A stretch of 64,000 nt of DNA from Spelaeicoccus albus (GTDB taxonomy: Bacteria; Actinomycetota; Actinomycetes; Actinomycetales; Brevibacteriaceae), in NCBI RefSeq assembly GCF_013409065.1, contig NZ_JACBZP010000001.1, positions 2,356,001-2,420,000 of the forward strand, given 5' to 3'. The notes beneath the pieces are model-generated. The model had not been told where the DNA came from. It searched no databases and was given only the letters and a program-made list of their open reading frames with translations. This document shows, one piece after another, positions 45,262 to 54,423 of the stretch. The stretch's first letter is position 1; each line of letters opens with the position of its first letter. Both the position numbers and the translations under genes were made by a program.

Positions 45262-45277
45262 CACGCCGAGCGGCGTG
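45262..45277. terminator. GC hairpin between convergent EamA and acyl-CoA ligase genes
   Basis: CACGCC-GAGC-GGCGTG is a perfect 6-bp stem with a 4-base loop in the 30 bp between the two stops. It could end transcription in both directions. It shares the core CGCCGAGCGGCG with the hairpin at 16345-16360. Confidence 0.55.
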
Positions 45278-45287
45278 AGGGGGAGGG

Positions 45288-46820
45288 CTACTTTTCCGGT
45301 TCGACGGTGATGGAGCGTTTGAGGATCTTGCCGGTCGGGCCCTTGGGCAGCTCTCCGATGAATTCGACCTCGCGCGGATACTTGTAGGCGGCAAGGCGTT
45401 CCTTGGCGAATTCGATGAGTTCGGCGGCCAATTTTTGCCGGCCGTCTTCGTCGCCGGCGCCCTCGGCATCCTCCCGCAATGACACGACAGCCACTATTTC
45501 CTCGCCGTGCAGGCTGTCGGGCCGGCCCACGACCGCCGCTTCGTTGACTGCCGGATGCGAATACAGCACTTCTTCGACCTCGCGCGGATACACGTTGTAC
45601 CCGCCGCGCACGATCATGTCCTTCTTCCGATCGACGATGAAGAAGAAACCGTCTTCATCGACCCGGGCGAGATCGCCCGTGCGGAACCAGCCGTCCGGGA
45701 TGGCCTCGGCCGTCGCTTTCGGATTGCCCCAGTATTCCTTCATCACGGCATGCCCGCGGATCACGATCTCGCCGACCTCGCCGGCCGGCAACTCCTCGCC
45801 GACCGGGTCGACAATCTTCATGTCAATGCCGGTGACCGGCGTGCCGATGGAACCGGGCTTGCGTCCGACGTCCAGCTGGTTGAAGCACACGACCGGCGAG
45901 GTCTCACTCAGCCCGTACCCTTCGATGATCGTGGCATTCGGGAATTCCTCGTCCCAAGCGCTCAGCACTTCGACGGGAAGCGCCGATCCGCCGCTGGCCG
46001 ACAGCCGCCACGAGGACACGTCGACGTTCTTCCTCTCGGGGCAGCGCAGCATTGCCACGTACATGGTCGGTACGCCTGCAAATACCGTCACCTTGTCGCG
46101 TTCGACGATGTGCAGTGCCTTTTCCGGGTCGAACCTGGGCAGCAGCGTGAGCATGGCGCCCATCAGAATGCCGGCGTTCATGCAGCACGTCTGACCGAAC
46201 ACGTGGAACAGCGGCAGCCCGCCAAAGATCACGTCGTCGCTCGACGTGCCCATCAGATTCACCGAGACTTCGGCGTTCTTGCGCATATTGGCGTGCGTGA
46301 GACTCGCACCCTTCGGCCGGCCGGTGGTTCCGGAGGTGTAGAGCACGACCGCGACGTCGTCGTCGTCCTTCGACGTGATGGTCTCGATGGTCGGAGCCGA
46401 GGAGACGGAGGTGATGAAATCCGGTCCCACGACGACCACATCGACTCCGAGCGGTTCTGCGGCTTTTTTCACCTCGTCGGCGAACGCTTCCCACACGAAC
46501 ACGAGCTCGGCGCCGGAATCCTCCAAATGGAACGCCACTTCGCGGGCCTTCAAGAGCGGATTCATCGGCACGACTATCGCTCCGAGCCGCAGGATCCCGT
46601 AGTAGAGCGCGACGGTGTGCGGCACATTCGGCATGACCAGCGCGATCCGATCGCCGTCGGCAACGCTGCGTTCGGACAGCAACCCGGCCACCTTCATGCC
46701 GAGCCCGTTCAGCGTGCGGAAGTCGATCTCGGCGTCGTCCAGCTTCACAGCCGTGTTCGTCGGATAAGTCGCTGCCGTGCGGGCAAGATTGTTGGCAAGA
46801 TTCGCTTCGACTGACGGCAT
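45288..46820 (-). CDS. Long-chain fatty-acid-CoA ligase (AMP-forming)
   Basis: A 510-residue ANL-superfamily ligase that activates fatty acids to acyl-CoA. Core motifs are YTSGTTGRPKG (161-171), the GYGLSETSP stretch and WFRTGDLARVDEDGF. The catalytic Lys lies in the C-terminal PKGPTGKILKR. The ATG at 46820 has GGGAGA four to five bases upstream; longer frames are unlikely. It diverges from an acyl-CoA dehydrogenase across 211 bp containing a GTTACC/GGTAAC palindrome. The Pat-like protein at 29270 could be its regulator, as this Lys is the usual acetylation target. Confidence 0.93.
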   Translation of the reverse strand: MPSVEANLANNLARTAATYPTNTAVKLDDAEIDFRTLNGLGMKVAGLLSERSVADGDRIALVMPNVPHTVALYYGILRLGAIVVPMNPLLKAREVAFHLEDSGAELVFVWEAFADEVKKAAEPLGVDVVVVGPDFITSVSSAPTIETITSKDDDDVAVVLYTSGTTGRPKGASLTHANMRKNAEVSVNLMGTSSDDVIFGGLPLFHVFGQTCCMNAGILMGAMLTLLPRFDPEKALHIVERDKVTVFAGVPTMYVAMLRCPERKNVDVSSWRLSASGGSALPVEVLSAWDEEFPNATIIEGYGLSETSPVVCFNQLDVGRKPGSIGTPVTGIDMKIVDPVGEELPAGEVGEIVIRGHAVMKEYWGNPKATAEAIPDGWFRTGDLARVDEDGFFFIVDRKKDMIVRGGYNVYPREVEEVLYSHPAVNEAAVVGRPDSLHGEEIVAVVSLREDAEGAGDEDGRQKLAAELIEFAKERLAAYKYPREVEFIGELPKGPTGKILKRSITVEPEK

Positions 46821-46926
46821 GTCATCTCCCTTGATCGGACTCCCACTGACTTCCAAGCTACCCGCCGATCGGCCGGATGGGGGACAATCGGCCCGAGTCG
46901 CTGGACGCAGCCGGTCGACCCCGCAA

Positions 46927-46942
46927 GTTACCGGCGGGTAAC
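46927..46942. promoter_or_regulatory. Palindrome between acyl-CoA ligase and acyl-CoA dehydrogenase genes
   Basis: GTTACC-GGCG-GGTAAC is a perfect 6-bp inverted repeat about midway in the divergent intergenic region. It is a plausible operator for a fatty-acid-responsive regulator of both genes. Confidence 0.5.
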
Positions 46943-47031
46943 CTTGGTGTGAGCATAGCCTGTCGTGGACTGATCGCGGTACACGTAGGCACAAAATTCA
47001 CGCATACGCCGACGAGACAACCGGGGGACCC

Positions 47032-48177
47032 ATGGAACTGTTCACGACCACCGAGGAACACGAAGAGCTCCGGGCGGCCGTGCGCGCCGTCGTCCGGGAC
47101 AAGATCACGCCGTTCGCGGCCGATGTGGACGAACATTCACGGTTCCCGGCCGAAGCGCTCGACGCGCTGGTCGCGACGGATTTCCACGCCGCGCACATCC
47201 CGGAGGAGTACGGCGGCGTGGGCGCCGATGCGCTCGCCTCGTGCATCATCATCGAAGAGGTGGCGCGCGGATGCATGTCGTCGTCTCTCATCCCGGCAGT
47301 CAACAAGCTCGGCACCATGCCGCTGATTCTTGCCGCCGACGAGGACCTGAAGAAGAAATATCTGCCCGAGGTCGCCTCGGGACGCGCCATGTTCTCCTAC
47401 GGCCTGTCCGAACGCGAAGCCGGCTCCGACACGGCGTCCATGACCACCCGAGCCGTGCGCGACGGCGACGACTGGGTGCTGCGCGGCACCAAGGCCTGGA
47501 TCACGAACGCCGGCGTCTCGAAGTACTACACGGTGATGGCCGTGACCGACCCGGACGGCGGGCGGGGGCGCAACGTGAGCGCGTTCGTCGTCGAAGACGG
47601 CGACGAGGGATTCACGTACGGGGAGCCGGAACGCAAGCTCGGGATCAAGGGCAGCCCGACCCGTGAACTGCACTTCGACAACACGCGGATCCCCGGCGAC
47701 CGCATGATCGGTCGGGAAGGCGACGGGCTCAAAATCGCCCTGCGCACCCTCGACCACACGCGCGTGACGATCGGCGCGCAAGCGGTTGGCGTGGCGCAGG
47801 GCGCCCTGGACGCCGCCACGGCCTACGTGAAGGAGCGCAAGCAGTTCGGCAAGGCGATCGCCGAGTTCCAGGGCGCGCAGTTCATGCTGGCCGATATGGC
47901 CATGAAGCTCGAGGCCGCTCGCCAACTGACGTATGTGGCGGCCGCGAAGAGCGAACGTACCGATGACGATCTGGGCTTTTTCGGTGCGGCAGCGAAGTGC
48001 TATGCGTCGGACGCCGCCATGGAGATCACGACCGATGCCGTGCAGTTGCTCGGCGGTGCCGGCTACGTCAAGGACTTCCCGGTCGAGCGGATGATGCGCG
48101 ATGCGAAGATCACGCAGATCTACGAAGGAACCAACCAAATCCAGCGCATGGTGATGGCCCGGCACCTGATCAAGTGA
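47032..48177 (+). CDS. Acyl-CoA dehydrogenase
   Basis: A 381-residue flavoprotein that introduces the 2,3-double bond in acyl-CoA during beta-oxidation. SEREAGSDTASMTT and the FAD-binding WITNAG stretch are typical. The catalytic base is Glu365 in IYEGTNQIQR. It resembles the short/branched FadE25-like group, which in mycobacteria lies close to purE/purK as here. The ATG at 47032 has a GGGGGA stretch upstream. Confidence 0.95.
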   Translation: MELFTTTEEHEELRAAVRAVVRDKITPFAADVDEHSRFPAEALDALVATDFHAAHIPEEYGGVGADALASCIIIEEVARGCMSSSLIPAVNKLGTMPLILAADEDLKKKYLPEVASGRAMFSYGLSEREAGSDTASMTTRAVRDGDDWVLRGTKAWITNAGVSKYYTVMAVTDPDGGRGRNVSAFVVEDGDEGFTYGEPERKLGIKGSPTRELHFDNTRIPGDRMIGREGDGLKIALRTLDHTRVTIGAQAVGVAQGALDAATAYVKERKQFGKAIAEFQGAQFMLADMAMKLEAARQLTYVAAAKSERTDDDLGFFGAAAKCYASDAAMEITTDAVQLLGGAGYVKDFPVERMMRDAKITQIYEGTNQIQRMVMARHLIK

Positions 48178-48179
48178 TC

Positions 48180-48207
48180 GGCCGGCTCGCCAAACAGCGG
48201 GCCGGCC
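48180..48207 (+). terminator. Possible terminator after acyl-CoA dehydrogenase
   Basis: GGCCGGC and GCCGGCC can pair over a 14-base loop three bases after the stop codon. There is no U-tract. Confidence 0.4.
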
Positions 48208-48286
48208 CCGTCCGTGAACGCGTTGACACGCCGTACGAAGGCAGTGTCCAGCGTGCTGGCAACTTCAGCGTCAATAATTGACTGTT

Positions 48287-49819
48287 GTGAGTAAGCCCGA
48301 CCCCCGCCGCCCGCGCGTCCTGACGGATCCGATGAAACATCCGGAGGCCGCGGCACATGTCGTGCGCGAGCGCCGCGCGTGGTTCTTGATCGTGATGACG
48401 CTGTTCGTTCCGGGCAGTGCGCAGATCGTGGCGGGCAAGAAGAAGCTCGGCCGGTGGGGACTGCGGGTCTTCATCGGTTTTTGGGTGCTCGTCGTCCTGG
48501 CAGTGATCGTCTCGGTCGTCCACCGCTCGTTGCTTTACGGCATCGTGACCCGTGCGTGGGTGTTGATGCTTCTCGCAGTGGTGCTGATCGCGCTTGCCGT
48601 GTTCTGGTTCGTCTTGTTCTTCAACACGCTGCAACTGATCCGCCCGGGCCTGCTCAGGCCGCGCATCCGTGCGGCAACAGCCGGCGTGATCGCCGTTTTC
48701 ATGGTGCTCACCAGCGGCGGACTGGCCTACGGGGCGTCGAACGTGCTGGCCGGGCGCGGAGCGCTCAGCAGCGTCTTCGGCACCGGCGGGAGCGCGGACG
48801 CCGTCAACGGCCGCTACAACATTCTGCTGATGGGCGGGGACGCCGGACCGCACCGAATCGGCACCCGGCCCGACAGCTTGTCGCTCGTCAGCATTGATGC
48901 GGACACCGGCCGCGCCGTGATCTTCGGCATCCCGCGTAACCTCGAGAACGCTCCGTTCCCGGAATCCTCGCCCATGCACAAGCTCTATCCGGACGGGTAC
49001 AACTGCGGCGACGTGTGCTTGATCAATGCGATTTATCAAGAAGCCATGAAGCACAAGGATCTCTATCCGGGCGTCAAGGACCCCGGCGCGCAGGCCATGA
49101 AGGAAACTGTCTCGGCCGTGACGGGCCTGCACGTGCAGTATTACGCGCTGATCGATCTGAAGGGCTTCAAACAGTTGATCAACGCAGTCGGCGGGATCGA
49201 CATCATCAACAAGGAACGGATCCCGATCTCGAACTCGGTCTACCCGGGCACGGACAAGCACAAGCCGCCCAAGGGATGGATCAACCCCGGGCATCTGCAT
49301 CTCGACGGCTATCATGCGCTCTGGTACGCCAGGAGCCGCGAGTTCCACACCGATTACGACCGGATGGTGCGTCAGCGTTGCGTGCAGAAGGCCATGCTGA
49401 CCCAGTTGAATCCCAGCAACGTGCTCACGCACTTCCAAAAGATCGCCGGCGCCGCGCCGAACGTGATCTCGACCGACATTCCGCAAAGCCAACTTGGTGA
49501 TTTCGTCAGCTTGGCGTTGAAGACCCGCAAGCTGAAGGTCGGCGAGGCCGCGTTCACGCCGCCGCAGATCACTCCCGCCTACGCCGACTACGACAAGATC
49601 CACAGCATCGTGGACAAGACGCTTGCCAAGTCGGAGGCCAAGGACGACAAGGGGCCGCTCGCCGGTAAGAGCGACGAGTCCGGCAAGTCGGGTTCGAACG
49701 GCTCCGATTCGGGCGATTCCGGTAAATCGGGGTCGAGTTCGGACTCGGAGGGCTCGAGCAGCTCCGGCAGTAGCGAGGCGGAACCCAAGGAATCCGATAT
49801 CTGCATCCCCGGTAAATAA
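48287..49819 (+). CDS. LCP-family (LytR-CpsA-Psr) cell-wall glycopolymer ligase
   Basis: A 510-residue LCP protein. Unlike the usual single-anchor form, the N-terminal 150 residues hold three to four membrane segments. The catalytic LCP domain (about 180-400) contains the diphosphate-binding Arg in FGIPRNL and YALIDLKGFKQLINAVGGI. A Ser/Gly/Asp-rich tail of about 60 residues ends the protein. LCP enzymes attach glycopolymers such as arabinogalactan or teichoic acid to peptidoglycan. The GTG at 48287 is preferred over TTG 48278 as start. manA and galE downstream supply sugar precursors for the same process. Confidence 0.9.
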   Translation: MSKPDPRRPRVLTDPMKHPEAAAHVVRERRAWFLIVMTLFVPGSAQIVAGKKKLGRWGLRVFIGFWVLVVLAVIVSVVHRSLLYGIVTRAWVLMLLAVVLIALAVFWFVLFFNTLQLIRPGLLRPRIRAATAGVIAVFMVLTSGGLAYGASNVLAGRGALSSVFGTGGSADAVNGRYNILLMGGDAGPHRIGTRPDSLSLVSIDADTGRAVIFGIPRNLENAPFPESSPMHKLYPDGYNCGDVCLINAIYQEAMKHKDLYPGVKDPGAQAMKETVSAVTGLHVQYYALIDLKGFKQLINAVGGIDIINKERIPISNSVYPGTDKHKPPKGWINPGHLHLDGYHALWYARSREFHTDYDRMVRQRCVQKAMLTQLNPSNVLTHFQKIAGAAPNVISTDIPQSQLGDFVSLALKTRKLKVGEAAFTPPQITPAYADYDKIHSIVDKTLAKSEAKDDKGPLAGKSDESGKSGSNGSDSGDSGKSGSSSDSEGSSSSGSSEAEPKESDICIPGK

Positions 49820-49903
49820 GCGGCGGGCCGGGCGGCGCGCGGCCGGACCGGCCGTTCGCTATGCTGGCGTCGACATTCGTATTTTTCAGATCGGGGACCG
49901 TGA

Positions 49904-51133
49904 GTGCATCTGCTGACCAACACCGTGCGCGATTACGCCTGGGGAGCGGTGTCGGGCATTCCCGAACTGCTGGGACGCCGTCCGGACGGCACGCCGTACG
50001 CCGAGCTGTGGATTGGCGCGCACGGCGGCGCTCCATCGCATGTCGACGAATTGCAGACGACGCTGGACGAGGTGATTGCCGCCGACCCGGACGGCGAACT
50101 CGGCAAGCCGGTCCGCACCCGGTTCGGCGACACGCTGCCGTTCCTGCTCAAGGTGCTGGCCGCCGACAAGGCGCTGTCGTTGCAGGCCCATCCGAACTCC
50201 GACCAGGCCCTGAGCGGGTTCTCGGCCGAGGAATTCGCCGGGGTCCCGCGCGATGCTCCCTACCGCAACTACAAGGACCCGCGGCACAAACCGGAGATGA
50301 TCTACGCGCTGAGCCGGTTCGAGGCGCTCTGCGGATTCCGCAGCCCGGCCCGGATCCTTGGCCTTCTGGCCCGGTTCACCGGCCCGGTCGGCCGGGCACT
50401 CGAGCCGCTCAGACGGCTGCTCGTGGCCGACACGGCCGAGTTCGCCCTGCGCGGCACATTGAGTGAAATACTCGACCGTGCCGAGTGGTCCGCCGTGGCC
50501 GACGAGGTGGCGGCGGCAGCGGCCGAGCTGGCGGCTTCGGACGACGTGTCGGACAAAGACCGGCGCACATACGCCACCCTTGCCGAACTCGGCAATCAGT
50601 ACCCGGGCGACGTCGGCATCATCATCGCCGTCATGCTGCACCGCGTCACGCTCGAGCCGGGGCAGGCGCTGATGCTGCCGGCCGGCAATATGCACGCCTA
50701 CCTGCGCGGGATGGGCATCGAGGTGATGGCCTCGAGCGACAACGTGATGCGTTGCGGACTGACGCCCAAACACGTCGATACGGCCGAACTCATGAAGATT
50801 TTGGACTTCCACCCGTTCCCGGTGCGGCCCGTCGAAGTCGAGACCGGCGAGGACGGCGACATCCTGACGCCGGACGTCGAGGATTTCCAGCTTCAGCGCG
50901 TGACGCTGCCGGGCCCCGACGCGCCGTCCGTGATCCATCATGGGCCCGCCGTGGCGCTGTGCACGGACGGGACCCTTCGACTGACGCCGGCCGGCGGCGT
51001 GCCGGTCGAACTGGCGCGCGGCGAATCGGTCTACATCGGCGCGAACGAACCCGAGGTCGCCGTCGAGGGGAGCGGCACGCTGTTTGCCGCCACCGTCAGC
51101 AAATGGGCCGATTACGAGAGGGGAGCGGCATGA
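49904..51133 (+). CDS. manA: Mannose-6-phosphate isomerase, class I
   Basis: A 409-residue type I phosphomannose isomerase that interconverts fructose-6-P and mannose-6-P. Zinc-site landmarks are QAHPNSDQA and KPEMIYAL, followed by LPAGNMHAYLRG. It feeds GDP-mannose synthesis for envelope polysaccharides. The GTG at 49904 is preceded by GGGGACC. Its stop overlaps the galE start by ATGA, opening a run of overlapping genes through the aminotransferase. Confidence 0.94.
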   Translation: MHLLTNTVRDYAWGAVSGIPELLGRRPDGTPYAELWIGAHGGAPSHVDELQTTLDEVIAADPDGELGKPVRTRFGDTLPFLLKVLAADKALSLQAHPNSDQALSGFSAEEFAGVPRDAPYRNYKDPRHKPEMIYALSRFEALCGFRSPARILGLLARFTGPVGRALEPLRRLLVADTAEFALRGTLSEILDRAEWSAVADEVAAAAAELAASDDVSDKDRRTYATLAELGNQYPGDVGIIIAVMLHRVTLEPGQALMLPAGNMHAYLRGMGIEVMASSDNVMRCGLTPKHVDTAELMKILDFHPFPVRPVEVETGEDGDILTPDVEDFQLQRVTLPGPDAPSVIHHGPAVALCTDGTLRLTPAGGVPVELARGESVYIGANEPEVAVEGSGTLFAATVSKWADYERGAA

Positions 51134-52101
51134 CGTGGCTGGTCACGGGCGGCGCCGGATACATCGGCTCGCACGTCACTCACGCATTCCGGCGGGCCGG
51201 AACCGAAGTCGTGGTGATCGACTCGCTGGCCAGCGGGCACGAGGAATTCGTACCGAACGACGTCCCGTTCGTGCGCGGAAGCGTCCTCGACCGCGAGCTT
51301 GTGCTGCGCACGCTCACCGACCATGCCGTCACGGGAGTCGTCCACCTGGCCGGGTTCAAGTATGCGGGCGTGTCGGTGGAAAAGCCGATGCTGACCTACC
51401 AGCAGAACGTGACGGGCACCGTCACATTGCTCGACGCCATGGCCGAAGCCGGCGTGACGAACCTGGTGTTCTCGTCGTCGGCGGCCACCTACGGCACGCC
51501 GGACGTCGATCAAGTCACCGAGGCCACGCCCACTGCGCCGGAATCCCCGTACGGCGAAAGCAAGCTGATCGGTGAATGGCTGCTGCGCGACCAGGCGGCA
51601 GCGACGGAGTTGCACCATACGTCCCTGCGTTATTTCAACGTGGTCGGCTCGGGATCGTCCGAGCTTTACGACACGAGCCCGCACAACTTGTTCCCTATCG
51701 TGTTGCGGGCCCTGGCGGCGGGCAGGACGCCCCAGATCAACGGCGACGACTATCCGACTCCGGACGGCACGTGCGTGCGCGACTACGTACACGTCGCCGA
51801 CCTGGCTCGCTCGCACGCGGCGGCGGCCCGCGCGCTTGAAGCCGGTCGTGAACTCGAACCGGTCTACAACCTCGGATCGGGCGACGGGGTGTCCGTCAGG
51901 GAGATCATGGACGCCGTCCGAACCGTGACGGGCATCGACTTCACGCCAGTCATCGCTCCGCGCCGTGCCGGCGACCCGGCTCGCATCGTCGCCTCCGGGG
52001 AATTGGCTGCCCGCGACCTGGACTGGGCCATGCGGCACAGCCTCGCCGATATGGTGGCCTCGGCCTGGGACGCGCAACAGCGTCACCCCGCGGCGTCGTG
52101 A
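51130..52101 (+). CDS. galE: UDP-glucose 4-epimerase
   Basis: A 323-residue extended short-chain dehydrogenase. The NAD-binding GGAGYIGS is at 7-14. Catalytic Ser (SSSAATYG, 115-122), Tyr141 and Lys145 (SPYGESK) are intact, and the C-terminal NLGSGDGVSV is typical of GalE. It interconverts UDP-glucose and UDP-galactose for cell-wall galactan. An open frame extends far upstream through manA but the ATGA overlap fixes the start at 51130. Confidence 0.93.
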   Translation: MTWLVTGGAGYIGSHVTHAFRRAGTEVVVIDSLASGHEEFVPNDVPFVRGSVLDRELVLRTLTDHAVTGVVHLAGFKYAGVSVEKPMLTYQQNVTGTVTLLDAMAEAGVTNLVFSSSAATYGTPDVDQVTEATPTAPESPYGESKLIGEWLLRDQAAATELHHTSLRYFNVVGSGSSELYDTSPHNLFPIVLRALAAGRTPQINGDDYPTPDGTCVRDYVHVADLARSHAAAARALEAGRELEPVYNLGSGDGVSVREIMDAVRTVTGIDFTPVIAPRRAGDPARIVASGELAARDLDWAMRHSLADMVASAWDAQQRHPAAS

Positions 52102-53141
52102 GCGGGCTCGCGGCCCCGCGACTGGACGAAGACGGCGTCCGGCGAGTCGCCGCGCAGTTCTTGACGGCGCCCGGACTCATTGCGCGGCTGGGAGCCGAAC
52201 ACGGTGGGAACTTCCTCCTGCACGACGAAACCGGCGCGCGGTACGTGCTGAAATCGGCGGAGACCGAGGCGGGGCGCGTCGCAGCCGCACTCGAATCCGC
52301 AGCGCTGATGCGGCTGGCCGATGCCGACCCGTCGTTGCCGGTGCCGCGTATCGTGCGGACGCCGGCCGGCGCCATCGACTGTTCTGCGGACGACGGCCTG
52401 TCGGCACGAGTCATCACGTGCCTGCCCGGGGCGCCGCTGCCGAGCCGACCGGCCCGGCTGACGCTCGGAGGTCTCGGCGACGTGCTGGCGCGGATCGATC
52501 TGGCGTTTGCCGGATGGGGAAAAGCGATCCCCGAACGGAATCTGGAATGGGATCTGCGATCCGTACCGCGCATCGACCGATTGCTCGGCGCTTTGCCCGA
52601 CCCGCCGTTGGCTCGGCGCGCCGTGCAACGGTACGAGGCATGTGCGGCCGCTCTCGACGCACTTGCCTGCCAACCGATCCACAATGACGCAAACCCGTCA
52701 AACGTTCTGGTGGCCGACGACGGCGGGATCGCCGGCATCATCGATTTCGGCGATATCGTGTCCGCACCCGCCGTGCAGGATGTGGCGACCGCATGCGCGT
52801 ACCAGGTACGCGATGACGACGATCCGCTGCACGACGTCGCGATGCTTGCCGCTGCCTATCATGCGCGCCGTCCGCTCAGCGACGCTGAAATCGCGTTGCT
52901 GCCGCCGCTGATGGCCGCCCGCAACGTGCTCTGCGTCGCGGTCGGCGCGGCGAACGCCACACGAGACCCGGCCAACAGTGCATACCTGCTGCGCAACAGC
53001 GAACGGGCATGGGCGAACCTGTGCGTGCTGGACAGCATCGACCCGGATGACGCCGTCGGCTACCTACTGGCCGCCGTGCGCGGCCCGATCAGAGAAGATG
53101 CGGCCCACGAGCGAAAGGCGGCGACCGATGGGCGGCAATGA
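52098..53141 (+). CDS. Aminoglycoside-phosphotransferase-fold kinase
   Basis: A 347-residue APH-fold kinase with an N-lobe Lys in ARYVLKSAETE, catalytic loop HNDANPSNVLV (195-205) and metal-binding IDFGDI (215-220). It overlaps galE (GTGA) and is itself overlapped 14 bases by a class III aminotransferase gene. In animals the same pairing, HYKK kinase with the AGXT2L phospho-lyases, degrades hydroxylysine or phosphoethanolamine, so a small amino-alcohol or hydroxy-amino-acid kinase is a reasonable guess. Antibiotic resistance is less likely in this context. Confidence 0.85.
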   Translation: MSGLAAPRLDEDGVRRVAAQFLTAPGLIARLGAEHGGNFLLHDETGARYVLKSAETEAGRVAAALESAALMRLADADPSLPVPRIVRTPAGAIDCSADDGLSARVITCLPGAPLPSRPARLTLGGLGDVLARIDLAFAGWGKAIPERNLEWDLRSVPRIDRLLGALPDPPLARRAVQRYEACAAALDALACQPIHNDANPSNVLVADDGGIAGIIDFGDIVSAPAVQDVATACAYQVRDDDDPLHDVAMLAAAYHARRPLSDAEIALLPPLMAARNVLCVAVGAANATRDPANSAYLLRNSERAWANLCVLDSIDPDDAVGYLLAAVRGPIREDAAHERKAATDGRQ

Positions 53142-54423
53142 CCCGGCGTCCGGTGGCACTGCGGCAGCGGATGATCTGCTTTGCCGTCGTCGACGCGCCC
53201 TGGCGGCGAGCTACCGCCTGTTTTACGACGAACCGGTGCACCTCGTCCGCGGCGACGGGTGCTGGCTGTTCGATGCCGACGGGGAGAGATACCTGGATGC
53301 TTACAACAACGTGGCGGTCGTCGGTCACGCCCGGGCCGAGGTGGTCGACGCCATGTACGCCCAGGCCGCGCGACTGAACACCCACACGCGGTATTTGTCC
53401 GAGCCCGTCGTCGAATACGCCGAACGATTGCTCGCGCATTTCCCGGCCCATCTTGCCCAGGCCATTTTTACGTGCACCGGGAGCGAGGCGAACGATCTGG
53501 CATGCCGGATCGCGACGTCGTGGACCGGGCGGGCCGGCTTCATCGTGACGAAGAACGCCTACCACGGCACGACGACGGCCACCGCGGCGCTCTCGCCGTC
53601 ACTACACGCCGACACGCCCGCCTCCGTGCGCACGGTCGCGGCGCCGAACCCGCGTGAAGAGGGCGCCGAGGCGGCGGGCCGATTCGCTGCCGACGTGACG
53701 GCCGCCGCAGAGCGGTTGCACGCGGACGGCGTCGGGTTCGCCGGCCTGATCGTCGACACGATCCTTTCATCGGAAGGAGTGTGGGCAGAGCCTCGCGGGC
53801 TGCTTGCGCCTGCCGCGGACGCCGCGCACGCGGCCGGCGGACTCGTGATCGCCGACGAGGTACAGGCCGGATTCGGCCGGCTCGGCGACGGCATGTGGGG
53901 GTTTGCCCGACACGACCTTCGCCCCGACCTGGTCACCCTCGGTAAACCGATGGGCAACGGCCACCCGATCTCCGGCGTGATCGGCCGGCGGGACGTCTTC
54001 GACGCGTTCGGCAGCCGCGAGCGCTATTTCAACACGTTCGGCGGCAACCCCGTATCGGCCGCCGTCGGACTGGCCGTACTCGACGTGATCGAACGCGACG
54101 GCCTCGTTGCTCACGCCGGTGCGACCGGAGCGCACATGCGCGCCGAGTTGACCGACCTGGCGTCCCGACACCCCGGCATCGGCGACGTGCGGGGCAGCGG
54201 CCTCTTCCTGGCTGTGGAGCTGGCCGACCCCGAAACCGGCGCACCGGCGTCCGAGCGTACCGCACGCGTCGTGAACGAGATGCGACGCGAGCGGGTGCTG
54301 ATCTCGGCGACGGGGCCGTCGGGCAACGTGTTGAAGATCCGCCCCCCGCTCGTGTTCGACGCGGAACAGAGCGTGCTGCTCTCGCGGGCCCTCGACGACG
54401 CGTTGACGGCTACGGAAGCGTAA
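53128..54423 (+). CDS. Class III PLP-dependent aminotransferase / phospho-lyase (AGXT2-like)
   Basis: A 431-residue PLP enzyme. TCTGSEANDLACR near 115-127 binds cofactor phosphate, DEVQAGFGR (243-251) holds the PLP Asp, and the Schiff-base Lys is Lys273 in LGKPMGNGHP. It most resembles the AGXT2/ETNPPL group, which includes phospho-lyases that act on phosphorylated amino alcohols. Together with the preceding kinase it could form a kinase-then-lyase pathway. AAAGG lies nine bases before the ATG at 53128. The 3' end overlaps the convergent thioesterase by 14 bp. Confidence 0.88.
   Translation: MGGNDPASGGTAAADDLLCRRRRALAASYRLFYDEPVHLVRGDGCWLFDADGERYLDAYNNVAVVGHARAEVVDAMYAQAARLNTHTRYLSEPVVEYAERLLAHFPAHLAQAIFTCTGSEANDLACRIATSWTGRAGFIVTKNAYHGTTTATAALSPSLHADTPASVRTVAAPNPREEGAEAAGRFAADVTAAAERLHADGVGFAGLIVDTILSSEGVWAEPRGLLAPAADAAHAAGGLVIADEVQAGFGRLGDGMWGFARHDLRPDLVTLGKPMGNGHPISGVIGRRDVFDAFGSRERYFNTFGGNPVSAAVGLAVLDVIERDGLVAHAGATGAHMRAELTDLASRHPGIGDVRGSGLFLAVELADPETGAPASERTARVVNEMRRERVLISATGPSGNVLKIRPPLVFDAEQSVLLSRALDDALTATEA

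Noticed and set aside
50485-51129. A 215-codon N-terminal extension of galE
   Set aside because: This is the manA gene read in another frame; the ATGA overlap fixes galE at 51130.
52098-53141. Aminoglycoside resistance gene
   Set aside because: The APH fold is shared by many metabolic kinases; the coupled aminotransferase gene points to metabolism.
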